A program made the translations under genes and the position numbers. Below, piece by piece: positions 1 through 6,533 of a DNA stretch of 37,169 nt. The stretch spans positions 1 to 37,169 of the forward strand of contig JAPKCA010000011.1 of NCBI GenBank assembly GCA_028823145.1, given 5' to 3'. Source of the stretch: Flavobacteriales bacterium (GTDB lineage Bacteria > Bacteroidota > Bacteroidia > Flavobacteriales_D > Sanyastnellaceae). The number at the start of each line of letters is the position of its first letter. Positions within the stretch are counted from its first letter, which is position 1. The notes under the pieces are model-generated. The model saw only the letters and a program-made list of their open reading frames with translations, was not told the DNA's origin and did not search any database.

Positions 1-1
1 T

Positions 2-424
2 CGTAGTCAACTCCAAAAATATCCCATCCAACTCCAACGGCGTCAGGCATTGGCTGACATTTATCACACCTTGCTATCGGAGCATGCATGGTACATCGCT
101 CCACCGCTGACCAACCAAGAAAGAACTTCCTCCTTCCACCTGTTTTCCATGCGCATTGCATCATTTCAAGCAGAACAGCGGGATTTACTGATGACAGCGC
201 TCCGCGAAGATGGCATCGCAACGAATGTTCATTTCATGCCGTTGCCCATGCTGACACTTCACAAAAACAGAGGGGAAAACCTGGAAGAATATCCTGACAG
301 CGAGCGTTGTTTCAACGAACAAATCAGTTTGCCCATTCATCTTCAACTGAGCGACGAGGATATCCATTGGATTGTTGAGCGTGTCGTATTTCATGTTTCG
401 ACTTTACTCCATCAGAAGCCATGA
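2..424 (+). CDS. DegT/DnrJ/EryC1 family PLP-dependent aminotransferase, C-terminal part
   Basis: This is the last 140 codons of a gene that begins before the window; the frame is open to base 2. The family (DegT/DnrJ/EryC1, fold type I, PLP-dependent) aminates nucleotide-linked keto sugars for surface polysaccharides. The visible part is the C-terminal small domain, with the family's pattern of a conserved NVHFMPLP turn, a YPDSERCFNEQISLPIH stretch and a closing segment like SDEDIHWIVERV. The PLP lysine lies upstream and is not seen. A TTG at 50 could be mistaken for a start, but in-frame codons upstream continue the domain. The stop overlaps the ATG of the next gene by four bases (ATGA), so the two are translationally coupled in one polysaccharide operon. 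Substrate cannot be told from this fragment. Confidence 0.85.
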   Translation, partial: RSQLQKYPIQLQRRQALADIYHTLLSEHAWYIAPPLTNQERTSSFHLFSMRIASFQAEQRDLLMTALREDGIATNVHFMPLPMLTLHKNRGENLEEYPDSERCFNEQISLPIHLQLSDEDIHWIVERVVFHVSTLLHQKP

Positions 425-1008
425 AACGCGCATTTGACCTATCCTTTGCTGGCGTCGCTTGCGTGTTGCTTAGTCCTTTGATGCTGCTTTTGGGAATCGC
501 CATAAGATTGGACAGTCGTGGAAAAGCTATTTACCGACAAACGAGAATTGGTCAATACGGCTTACCCTTTCAACTCCTGAAGCTTCGCACCATGCGCTCC
601 GGGGAAATCGGCCCAGGGATTACAATGGGAGCGTCAGACACGCGGATTACCCGAATCGGTCAATTTTTGCGACGCACCAAATTGGATGAACTGCCCCAGC
701 TTTGGCATGTGGTTCGTGGTCAAATGAGTTTGGTGGGGCCTCGTCCTGAAATCCCGGAGTACGTTGCGCTCTACACGGAGGAGCAATTGCATGTATTGGA
801 TGTGAAGCCTGGGTTGACAGACCCGGCAAGCATCGATGCCTTTGATGAAGGTGCGCAACTGGAGGCACAAGAAAATCCTGAGACGTACTATCGGGAGGTT
901 ATCCTTCCCGAAAAGCTAGCTAAGCAACTAGCTTATGCCCAATCTGCTTCCCTCCTATCAGATGGACGAGTGATCATTCGGACCTTGACCCGAATCCTCC
1001 GAGGATGA
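421..1008 (+). CDS. Small initiating sugar-phosphate transferase (PglC/WcaJ-type bacterial sugar transferase)
   Basis: This 195-residue enzyme should transfer a sugar phosphate from a nucleotide sugar to undecaprenyl phosphate at the inner membrane, the first step in building a surface glycan. It has one N-terminal hydrophobic segment (about residues 10-28, the re-entrant helix of the family), the LKLRTM motif near 54, the KLDELPQLW segment with the Asp89-Glu90 catalytic dyad, then SLVGPRPE and KPGLTDPASI. The short length matches the minimal PglC group rather than the long multi-spanning WbaP/WcaJ group. It starts on the ATGA overlap with the aminotransferase; together they resemble the PglE/PglC pair of amino-sugar pathways, but the sugar is not known. 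Its last 17 codons overlap the end of the opposite-strand gene. Confidence 0.9.
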   Translation: MKRAFDLSFAGVACVLLSPLMLLLGIAIRLDSRGKAIYRQTRIGQYGLPFQLLKLRTMRSGEIGPGITMGASDTRITRIGQFLRRTKLDELPQLWHVVRGQMSLVGPRPEIPEYVALYTEEQLHVLDVKPGLTDPASIDAFDEGAQLEAQENPETYYREVILPEKLAKQLAYAQSASLLSDGRVIIRTLTRILRG

Positions 1009-1893
1009 AATGAGGGGACGAAAAGCTCCTAGCAGGGCATCTCCCCTTTCTTCCTCTCCCGATTCTTTCAATGAAAAAGCGACATGCTGTACCAAGCGCT
1101 GGATGATTTCCGGTGAACCACTCGGCTTCCACTGTCGCGCTGTCTCTTTTTCGTCCATCGGACTAAGAAATTCCGAAACTTCCACAGGGCCAATCACGGT
1201 TCCGTCGCTAAACGGATTGATGTAGAAAAGAATTCCTGCTTGGGCAATGGTCGATCGCTCAGATTGAACGTGGGCCTCATCACAATAAGCCAGGACAAAA
1301 TGATTGGGAAGATTGACACCTCGAATCGGCAACCCCAGGGCCTCTGCAATGGACAAATACAATATCCCTAACCCCAGCGAATTTCCTCTTCCTTGAGACA
1401 AAACCGCAGCAGGCAGGGAGTCGGCCGGACTATGAGGCATCTTACGAACACTCTCCAATTGCTTGACGCTAAACAAAATGTGGTTGATGATTCTCACTTG
1501 CTCCAGCGCCGTAAGTTCATCATTCAACTCCAACCATATCTCCCGGCGCAATTGATCAAATTCAGCTTGCGCCGAAACAAAATCCCACTGGGGGTCAAAA
1601 GCTCGATGAACCAACATCGCTCCTTCCCACAATCCCCGCTCTCCAATTCCTGTCCATTCCGACACCGCCGTTCGGATGTCAGTTCGTTGTAAATCAACCC
1701 TCAATTCTTCCAACCGTTCTAGAAACAGCTCACACGAGGGAGCCTTTGAAACCTCCGCTTCCACATATGGCAACACATCTTTCCCCTTGGACAACAATTG
1801 CCCGCGTACGTGCAGGAAAACTGAATCATCAGGATCATCAAGCAAAGCCAACAAGGCGTGAATTTCTGCTACACTCATATATTTCTCATTCAT
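958..1893 (-). CDS. SirB1-type transglutaminase-like protein
   Basis: A 311-residue protein of the SirB1/transglutaminase-like family found across bacteria. Residues about 45-260 carry the family pattern: a helical N-terminal part, then SQGRGNSLGLGILYLSIAE followed by LPIRGVNLPNHFVLAY, where the family usually has a Gly-Asn/Pro-Ser turn and a Pro-x-His-Phe motif. The biochemical role of the family is not established. The last ~20 residues are Ser/Glu/Asp-rich and look like a read-through tail; this tail overlaps the end of the sugar-transferase gene on the other strand by 51 bases. The start at 1893 was kept; a second Met five residues later (1878) is possible. No Bacteroidota promoter box lies close to either start. 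Confidence 0.75.
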   Translation of the reverse strand: MNEKYMSVAEIHALLALLDDPDDSVFLHVRGQLLSKGKDVLPYVEAEVSKAPSCELFLERLEELRVDLQRTDIRTAVSEWTGIGERGLWEGAMLVHRAFDPQWDFVSAQAEFDQLRREIWLELNDELTALEQVRIINHILFSVKQLESVRKMPHSPADSLPAAVLSQGRGNSLGLGILYLSIAEALGLPIRGVNLPNHFVLAYCDEAHVQSERSTIAQAGILFYINPFSDGTVIGPVEVSEFLSPMDEKETARQWKPSGSPEIIQRLVQHVAFSLKESGEEERGDALLGAFRPLISSSEDSGQGPNDHSSI

Positions 1894-2016
1894 TGGACGA
1901 ACCCCAAAGCGCGGTCGTCAGCGTTTCAAATCTATGCGCGCGCATGCCCCATCTTCAGCGTAATCAAATCACTTTTCCAACTCCACTTGTTGAAGCATTG
2001 CATCCTCCATTTCTGT

Positions 2017-2024
2017 TACCTTTA
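2017..2024 (+). promoter_or_regulatory. -7 promoter box, leaderless type
   Basis: TACCTTTA matches the Bacteroidota TAnnTTTG box with one mismatch (final A). It ends 4 bases before the ATG at 2029, the same spacing seen before several other genes here. Confidence 0.5.
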
Positions 2025-2028
2025 CATC

Positions 2029-2847
2029 ATGCGCCCTTCAAGTCAAGCATTGCAAACCCGTTGGAATCCAGGGATTCCCGATCGCAATCGTTTGTTCTAT
2101 GCACTTTGGACGACCGGTTTATTTATTGTGCTGATCTGGGGTGTCTACGGAATAAATGAGGCGTTCGAACTGAATTGGAGACGTTTCGGGAATCATCCGA
2201 GGGATTGGAATGCGTGGCACGGAGTACTCACGTTTCCCTTTCTGCATGGTGACTTAGAACACCTCTGGAACAACACCGCTACCTTTTTCACACTCAATGG
2301 CCTCCTCTTTTATTTTTACCGTTCCATTGCTTTGAAACTGTGGTGCGGACTTTTCTTGCTTTCAGGCATCGGCCTTTGGATTTTTGCTGAAGGAGGAAAT
2401 CACATTGGAGCAAGCGGCTTGATTTATGCCTTGGCTGCTTTTCTCTTTTTATCCGGAATCATCCGGAAATCACGGCTCTTGCTTCGCGTAACTCTCGTAG
2501 TTGCCTTTTTGTATGGCGGCATGGTTTGGTGGATGCTCCCGATTGACGCCCACATTTCATGGGAAGGGCATATATCCGGAGCTGCCAGCGGGGTAATCCT
2601 GGCCATTTTGTTTCGGAAAAAGGGACCACTTCCCGATGCCGATGTCTATCCCGACGATCTTCCAGCAGAGCCTCTCCCAAAGTGGTGGGCAGAAGCACAT
2701 CCAAACCATCCCGACGTGATTGCACAGCGCGAGTTTGACGCCACCAATTCACCTTCAAACGCCGAATCCGCCACCTCCCATGAGGGTTGGATCGACATTG
2801 AATACCGAGTGATTCCTCAACCCGACAATCCTGATACGGAGGATTGA
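2029..2847 (+). CDS. Rhomboid family intramembrane serine protease
   Basis: A 272-residue multi-spanning inner-membrane protein. Rhomboids cut transmembrane substrates with a Ser-His dyad. The sequence shows HGDLEHLWNN at residues 73-82 (oxyanion His and Asn), the GASG motif with Ser129, and the dyad His181 in SWEGHISG, all placed in hydrophobic segments in the normal order. A hydrophilic acidic C-terminal tail of about 70 residues follows the last helix. The reading frame extends 57 codons further upstream, but that stretch resembles intergenic sequence and overlaps the divergent gene. The ATG at 2029 is chosen because it sits 4 bases after a TAnnTTTG-like box. It ends 65 bases before the convergent dnaN gene, with a shared terminator between. 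Substrate unknown. Confidence 0.88.
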   Translation: MRPSSQALQTRWNPGIPDRNRLFYALWTTGLFIVLIWGVYGINEAFELNWRRFGNHPRDWNAWHGVLTFPFLHGDLEHLWNNTATFFTLNGLLFYFYRSIALKLWCGLFLLSGIGLWIFAEGGNHIGASGLIYALAAFLFLSGIIRKSRLLLRVTLVVAFLYGGMVWWMLPIDAHISWEGHISGAASGVILAILFRKKGPLPDADVYPDDLPAEPLPKWWAEAHPNHPDVIAQREFDATNSPSNAESATSHEGWIDIEYRVIPQPDNPDTED

Positions 2848-2866
2848 ACCTGTTGAGTTTGGGCAT

Positions 2867-2897
2867 AAAAAAAGCGGGGAATGAGCCCGCTTTTTTT
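2867..2897. terminator. Bidirectional intrinsic terminator
   Basis: A 12-bp inverted repeat: seven A plus GCGGG (2867-2878), a 7-base loop, then CCCGC plus seven T (2886-2897). It has a U-tract in both directions and lies between the convergent rhomboid and dnaN genes. It is the same as the terminator at 21490-21523 except for an 11-base internal segment and the flanking A/T tract. Confidence 0.9.
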
Positions 2898-2911
2898 CAT
2901 GCCGATAGAGA

Positions 2912-4030
2912 TCAGGCGTTCAACATCACTGGCATAACCAACATCAACACATCCTCCCCCGCTTCTTCAGGTTCTGAAGGACGAATGATTCCTGCACGAT
3001 TCGGCGCAGACAACTCCAAGGAGATTTCTGTGCTGGAAAGGTTATTCAGCATGTCCATTAGGAAACGACTATTGAAACCAATTTCCATGTCCTCCCCTGT
3101 ATAGCTGCAGCTCAGTCGTTCGTTGGCCTCGTTCGAAAAATCCAAATCCTCCGCACTGACATGCAGTTCACTGCCCGCAAGCTTCAATCGAACCTGGTGC
3201 GTTGTTTTATTCGCGAAAATGGAAACCCGTCGGATGGCTTGTAAAAAGCTTTGACGGTTGATGACCATTCGGTTGGGGTTCTCCTTTGGAATCACCGCCT
3301 CATAGTTGGGATACTTTCCTTCAATCAAACGGCAAATGATGGTCACCTCGTCAAATCGGAAACAAGCATTGGATTCGGTGTAGCTCATGGAAACGCGTTC
3401 CGCCTGGGATGCCGCATTTTTCAATAAATTCAATGGCTTCTTAGGGACAATGAATTGTGCGCTTGAGCCCGCCTGAACATCATTCCGTGCATACCGAACC
3501 AACCGATGTGCATCGGTTGCGACGAAGCGGACATTGTCTTCATAAAACTCGAAATAAATACCAGACATCACCGGGCGAAGATCATCGTTGCCTGCGGCAA
3601 AGATTGTTCGGTTAATGGCCGTAATCAACGTCTTTGCTTCAACATCAAAGGTAGCCGCATCCTCCAGCATCGGCGACTTGGGGAACTCGTCTCCATTGGC
3701 ACCGGTCAGTTTGTATTTGCCCGCATCACTAGTCAATTCAATCCCAAACGTCGCCGGATCTATTTTAAACGTCAACGGAATATCTGGAAAAGCCTTCAGG
3801 ATATCCAATAGCATTTTGGCTGGCACGGCAATGGCTCCAGTATCCTCTGTCTTGACTTCCAACTTGGTCGTCATGGTCGTTTCCAAATCACTTGCTGAGA
3901 TAATCGCTTCACCTGGACCAAGTTCAATCAAGAAGTTGTCCAGAATGGGCAGGGTATTGGAGCTATTCAATACGCCGCTGAGCGATGATAGATGGCGAAG
4001 CAATTGGCTGCTTGAAACAATAAAATGCAT
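2912..4030 (-). CDS. dnaN: DNA polymerase III beta subunit (sliding clamp)
   Basis: A 372-residue protein of normal clamp length. The clamp is a ring-shaped dimer that holds polymerase III on DNA. The three clamp domains can be followed: the N-terminal domain (about 1-120) with SNTLPILDNFLIE and a SDLETTM segment, the middle domain with GIYFEF and a FVATDAHRLVRYA motif, and the C-terminal domain ending in the typical hydrophobic VLMLVMPVMLN tail. It is not next to dnaA or recF here, as is common in Bacteroidota. The ATG at 4030 is the clear start; a CATCTTTG box lies 17 bases upstream. The gene ends 14 bases from the shared terminator with the rhomboid gene. Confidence 0.98.
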   Translation of the reverse strand: MHFIVSSSQLLRHLSSLSGVLNSSNTLPILDNFLIELGPGEAIISASDLETTMTTKLEVKTEDTGAIAVPAKMLLDILKAFPDIPLTFKIDPATFGIELTSDAGKYKLTGANGDEFPKSPMLEDAATFDVEAKTLITAINRTIFAAGNDDLRPVMSGIYFEFYEDNVRFVATDAHRLVRYARNDVQAGSSAQFIVPKKPLNLLKNAASQAERVSMSYTESNACFRFDEVTIICRLIEGKYPNYEAVIPKENPNRMVINRQSFLQAIRRVSIFANKTTHQVRLKLAGSELHVSAEDLDFSNEANERLSCSYTGEDMEIGFNSRFLMDMLNNLSSTEISLELSAPNRAGIIRPSEPEEAGEDVLMLVMPVMLNA

Positions 4031-4047
4031 GTGTTCTAAATGTCTTT

Positions 4048-4055
4048 CAAAGATG
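4048..4055 (-). promoter_or_regulatory. -7 promoter box of dnaN
   Basis: On the minus strand the sequence reads CATCTTTG, one mismatch from TAnnTTTG, and ends 17 bases before the dnaN ATG. This would give a short leader rather than a leaderless transcript. No clear -33 element is seen. Confidence 0.45.
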
Positions 4056-4152
4056 CTTCAACATCTGCTCATTTTCATGCCTTTATCCCTTTTTCCAATG
4101 TGATTTTTCCACACCCCGCCCACCATGATTTCAACCATGGCGACGAATGCCG

Positions 4153-4160
4153 TATTTTTC
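4153..4160 (+). promoter_or_regulatory. -7 promoter box, leaderless type
   Basis: TATTTTTC, one mismatch from TAnnTTTG, ends 4 bases before the ATG at 4165. A TTTC lies about 20 bases upstream (4129-4132) and could be the -33 element. Confidence 0.5.
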
Positions 4161-4164
4161 CTAC

Positions 4165-4518
4165 ATGAAAACAGCAATTTTGACCACCATTTTGGCTTTG
4201 ACTACGGGTTTTGGATGGGCCCAAACCGCAGAATCGTCTGTGGCAACATTGGACTTGCACATCACGCAAGAGACTTCTCGGGCGGACCTAGCTGAAATGC
4301 AGCAAGTCATGCGAGTTCAGGGAGTCGGATTTCGTTATGATCTAATCAACTGGCAAGATGACCTATTGCAATCTATTCGATTGGCAGTTCGCTTAACCGA
4401 TGGAACGCTCGAAAACAGAGAATTCCCTTCTCTTTCGCCGGAAACAGACATTCGCATCTTATTGATCGGACAAGGAGAAGAACGTGTGTTTTGCGTGGGG
4501 GTAGATTGCCCCGAGTAG
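4165..4518 (+). CDS. Small exported protein of unknown function
   Basis: A 117-residue protein with a clear signal peptide (residues 1-20, basic start, hydrophobic core, cut near GFGWAQ). The mature part, about 95 residues, starts with an alternating strand LDLHITQETSRADLAEMQ and looks like a small alpha/beta domain. By eye this resembles the short C-terminal domain that ends some Bacteroidota M56/TonB-linked regulatory proteins (a strand, a helix labelled DLxxxxxxL, then GVGFRYD), but the similarity is too weak to name it. Two Cys near the C-terminus (FCVGVDC) may form a disulphide in the periplasm. Start chosen at 4165, not the upstream ATG at 4147, because of the box 4 bases before it. Convergent with the next gene, 12 bases apart. 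Confidence 0.7.
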   Translation: MKTAILTTILALTTGFGWAQTAESSVATLDLHITQETSRADLAEMQQVMRVQGVGFRYDLINWQDDLLQSIRLAVRLTDGTLENREFPSLSPETDIRILLIGQGEERVFCVGVDCPE

Positions 4519-4530
4519 CCCCCGAATAGA

Positions 4531-5565
4531 TTAAGTGGGTTCGTTCAGCAATTCGTCAATGGCCTCGCCCACTTGACGAACTTGAACACCTGTACCACAG
4601 CGGAAGTGCTGTTCGGGACAGCTCGGATGACCATGCAAACCACACGGACGGCATGGCAATGCCTCAGTTGTTTCCACCACCCGAGAATGGGTAGCCAATG
4701 GGCCAAATCCAAAATCAGGAGATGTCGAGCAAAAAATGGCCACCGTTGGAGCATTGACCGCACTCGCCAAATGCAATGGACCACTGTCATTGGTCACCAC
4801 CGCACGAGCTCTTTTCATCAAAGCCGCAGCTTCCAACAATCCCCATCCTGCAACAACGTTGACTTGCGGAAGACACAAACGGTCAGCAAACGCATCCAAT
4901 TCCAACGCGTCTTGCCTTCCACCCATTAGGACAATCTTCCACTGCGGATGTTCTTGGTTGACTTGCAAAATCAATGCCTGCCATTGTTCCAGAGGCCATT
5001 GCTTGGTACCCCATTGACTCAATGGTGCAAAGACAACCCCAGAATCATGATCAGCTAAAACGGTCGCTGCGCGCTCCAGATCGAGGGGATTCGGGTGCAA
5101 TCTTGGAAGGTCTTTCCCTTCGACCCAAGGCGCAATGAGTTCGTGGTTCCGGTCTACCTCATGCCATCCAGCCTCCATTCGGTGGGGAACCAAGTGGGTC
5201 ATTGCTTTGGCCAAAGGATGGCTTGAAAATGCCGAGCGGATGTTGGCGCCACTGAACACCGTCAACCAACCTGATGAAGCATGACGATGTGGCGTAAATA
5301 CCGCATCAAATGCTCTTTGCCGAATCCTTCTCGCCAATTGAAATAGTTTGCAATAACGCGAAACCACCCCCCCTTTTTTGTCCCAAACCCAGACCTCATG
5401 GACAAAAGGATGACCCCGAAACAAGCCTTCATTGCCTTTTCGAACACAAACGTGAATCTCATCGTTGGGATGAGCAGCACTCCACGACTCCACCATAGAG
5501 GTCATCAAAATGGCATCCCCGATGAAAGCAGTCTGAATAAACAACACCCTGAGGCAAGACTCCAT
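4531..5565 (-). CDS. Glycosyltransferase family 9 (heptosyltransferase-like)
   Basis: A 344-residue GT-B enzyme of the ADP-heptose:LPS heptosyltransferase family, which adds sugars to the lipid A core on the inner face of the membrane. Seen directly: the N-terminal VLFIQTAFIGDAILMTSM, where the family has a conserved Gly-Asp, the PLSQWGTKQWPLEQW segment that matches the family's donor-site Lys/Trp block, and TNDSGPLHLASAVNAPTVA, the most diagnostic motif. Whether the sugar is a heptose is not shown. The frame allows a start five codons earlier (5580), but those codons form the TATCTTCG box, so the ATG at 5565 is preferred. It is divergent from yqgF with 46 bases between the starts. Confidence 0.88.
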   Translation of the reverse strand: MESCLRVLFIQTAFIGDAILMTSMVESWSAAHPNDEIHVCVRKGNEGLFRGHPFVHEVWVWDKKGGVVSRYCKLFQLARRIRQRAFDAVFTPHRHASSGWLTVFSGANIRSAFSSHPLAKAMTHLVPHRMEAGWHEVDRNHELIAPWVEGKDLPRLHPNPLDLERAATVLADHDSGVVFAPLSQWGTKQWPLEQWQALILQVNQEHPQWKIVLMGGRQDALELDAFADRLCLPQVNVVAGWGLLEAAALMKRARAVVTNDSGPLHLASAVNAPTVAIFCSTSPDFGFGPLATHSRVVETTEALPCRPCGLHGHPSCPEQHFRCGTGVQVRQVGEAIDELLNEPT

Positions 5566-5569
5566 GCCG

Positions 5570-5577
5570 CGAAGATA
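5570..5577 (-). promoter_or_regulatory. -7 promoter box, leaderless type
   Basis: On the minus strand TATCTTCG, one mismatch from TAnnTTTG, ends 4 bases before the ATG at 5565. It decides the start of the glycosyltransferase. Confidence 0.45.
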
Positions 5578-5598
5578 CAAGGCGAATGAGATGCTATG

Positions 5599-5606
5599 TA
5601 ACTTGC
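5599..5606 (+). promoter_or_regulatory. Possible -7 box of yqgF
   Basis: TAACTTGC has two mismatches to TAnnTTTG and ends 5 bases before the ATG at 5612. The position fits the pattern, but the match is weak. Confidence 0.3.
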
Positions 5607-5611
5607 CCCTT

Positions 5612-6028
5612 ATGGCAAGATGGATTGGAATTGATTATGGTTTGGCGCGCACAGGTCTAGCAATTACGGACAACCAAGCCATGATGGCTTTTCCACACGA
5701 AACCGTACCCACCTCTGGCATATGGGAAGCTTTGGAATCCCTCGTTATGGCTGAACCTTGTGCTGGGTTTGCATTGGGTATGCCCGACGCTTGGGAACTA
5801 AAGTCCTCCTCAACGGATAGCACAGCAGCCATCCACACCTTTCAAAAGCAACTGGAAAAAAAATGGCCGAACCTCGCGGTTCATATCGTCGATGAATCCT
5901 TTACGAGCCGAGAAGCTCGTCAAGCGATGGTCATCGGAGGCATGAAGAAAAAGAAACGCGAAGTCAAAGGCGCAATGGATCGAATAGCCGCCGCCCTGAT
6001 CCTTCAACGTTTTTTAGAAACCCTCTAA
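5612..6028 (+). CDS. yqgF: YqgF/RuvX family Holliday-junction resolvase-like nuclease
   Basis: A 138-residue RNase H-fold protein, the usual length. YqgF is proposed to be a pre-16S rRNA processing nuclease and, in some species, a Holliday-junction resolvase. The first strand carries IDYGLARTGLA with the catalytic Asp8. The middle has FALGMPDAWELK where the family has a GxP motif, then DESFTSREA with the second acidic site, and the end has AMDRIAAALILQRFL with the third Asp. The upstream in-frame ATG at 5564 would add 16 residues before the domain; the start at 5612 puts the first strand at the normal place. It is convergent with the HAD phosphatase gene, 10 bases apart and with no clear terminator. 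Confidence 0.92.
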   Translation: MARWIGIDYGLARTGLAITDNQAMMAFPHETVPTSGIWEALESLVMAEPCAGFALGMPDAWELKSSSTDSTAAIHTFQKQLEKKWPNLAVHIVDESFTSREARQAMVIGGMKKKKREVKGAMDRIAAALILQRFLETL

Positions 6029-6038
6029 TCTAGGAGCT

Positions 6039-6494
6039 TCAAGACTTCTTGAATACCTGGATTTCGGCTTGTTCCTGAATCAACTCAGAAAACGTTCCTT
6101 CGTAGCGCGTGGCACGGACGATGTGGTTGTCTATCCAATGGTAATTTCCGCCACGTGGCTTGCCCATGAGCAATCCATGGTATAAGAAGCCATGTTTATC
6201 CAACCATGCTTCCGTCACAGCACGATGCCCCTCGGTACGAGAAGTGAAAAAGGTGATGACATGCCCCTCGCCATGCCAGCGATTTAAGGTTTCCAGCGCA
6301 TCGGGAAACGGCTCACACGTCGACATCCTTTCTGGCTCCTCATTGGGCACATCTTCGGTGATGGTGCCGTCGATATCAATTAAATAATTTTTGACCTCTT
6401 CAGGGAGTTGGGGCGATGCGGCAAGGCCCTGTTCATCTGTCGCTTCCTGCAAACTCAACTTCGCAGGACCCGGTCGACCAGTGGAATCGTTCAT
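6039..6494 (-). CDS. HAD-superfamily phosphatase-like protein
   Basis: A 151-residue protein with the HAD core: YLIDIDGTITED (nucleophile Asp40 and Asp42), FFTSRTE as motif II, GKPRGGNY with the motif III Lys, and YHWIDNHIVRATRY with the acidic motif IV position. There is no room for a cap domain. Close relatives are widespread in Bacteroidota and, from memory, are often labelled phosphoheptose isomerase or LNS2-like; nothing in the sequence looks like an SIS isomerase fold, so a phosphatase or phosphotransferase is the better call. The first ~33 residues are variable and precede the domain. The start at 6494 is supported by an exact TAAATTTG box 4 bases upstream. Substrate unknown. Confidence 0.8.
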   Translation of the reverse strand: MNDSTGRPGPAKLSLQEATDEQGLAASPQLPEEVKNYLIDIDGTITEDVPNEEPERMSTCEPFPDALETLNRWHGEGHVITFFTSRTEGHRAVTEAWLDKHGFLYHGLLMGKPRGGNYHWIDNHIVRATRYEGTFSELIQEQAEIQVFKKS

Positions 6495-6498
6495 TGGA

Positions 6499-6506
6499 CA
6501 AATTTA
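6499..6506 (-). promoter_or_regulatory. -7 promoter box, leaderless type (exact)
   Basis: On the minus strand TAAATTTG is an exact TAnnTTTG and ends 4 bases before the ATG at 6494. It lies in the 39-base gap after bshC, so the HAD gene probably has its own promoter. Confidence 0.6.
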
Positions 6507-6533
6507 ACCCACCCCATTGACACGTGAAAGGAA

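Noticed and set aside
1746-2159. A 137-codon plus-strand frame across the SirB1-like and rhomboid region
   Set aside because: It lies antisense to, or in another frame of, two well-supported genes and shows no family motif.
6038-6053. Inverted repeat TTCAAG-ACTT-CTTGAA between yqgF and the HAD gene, possible terminator
   Set aside because: Only 6 bp and no T-tract; it sits inside the last codons of the HAD gene and is probably chance.
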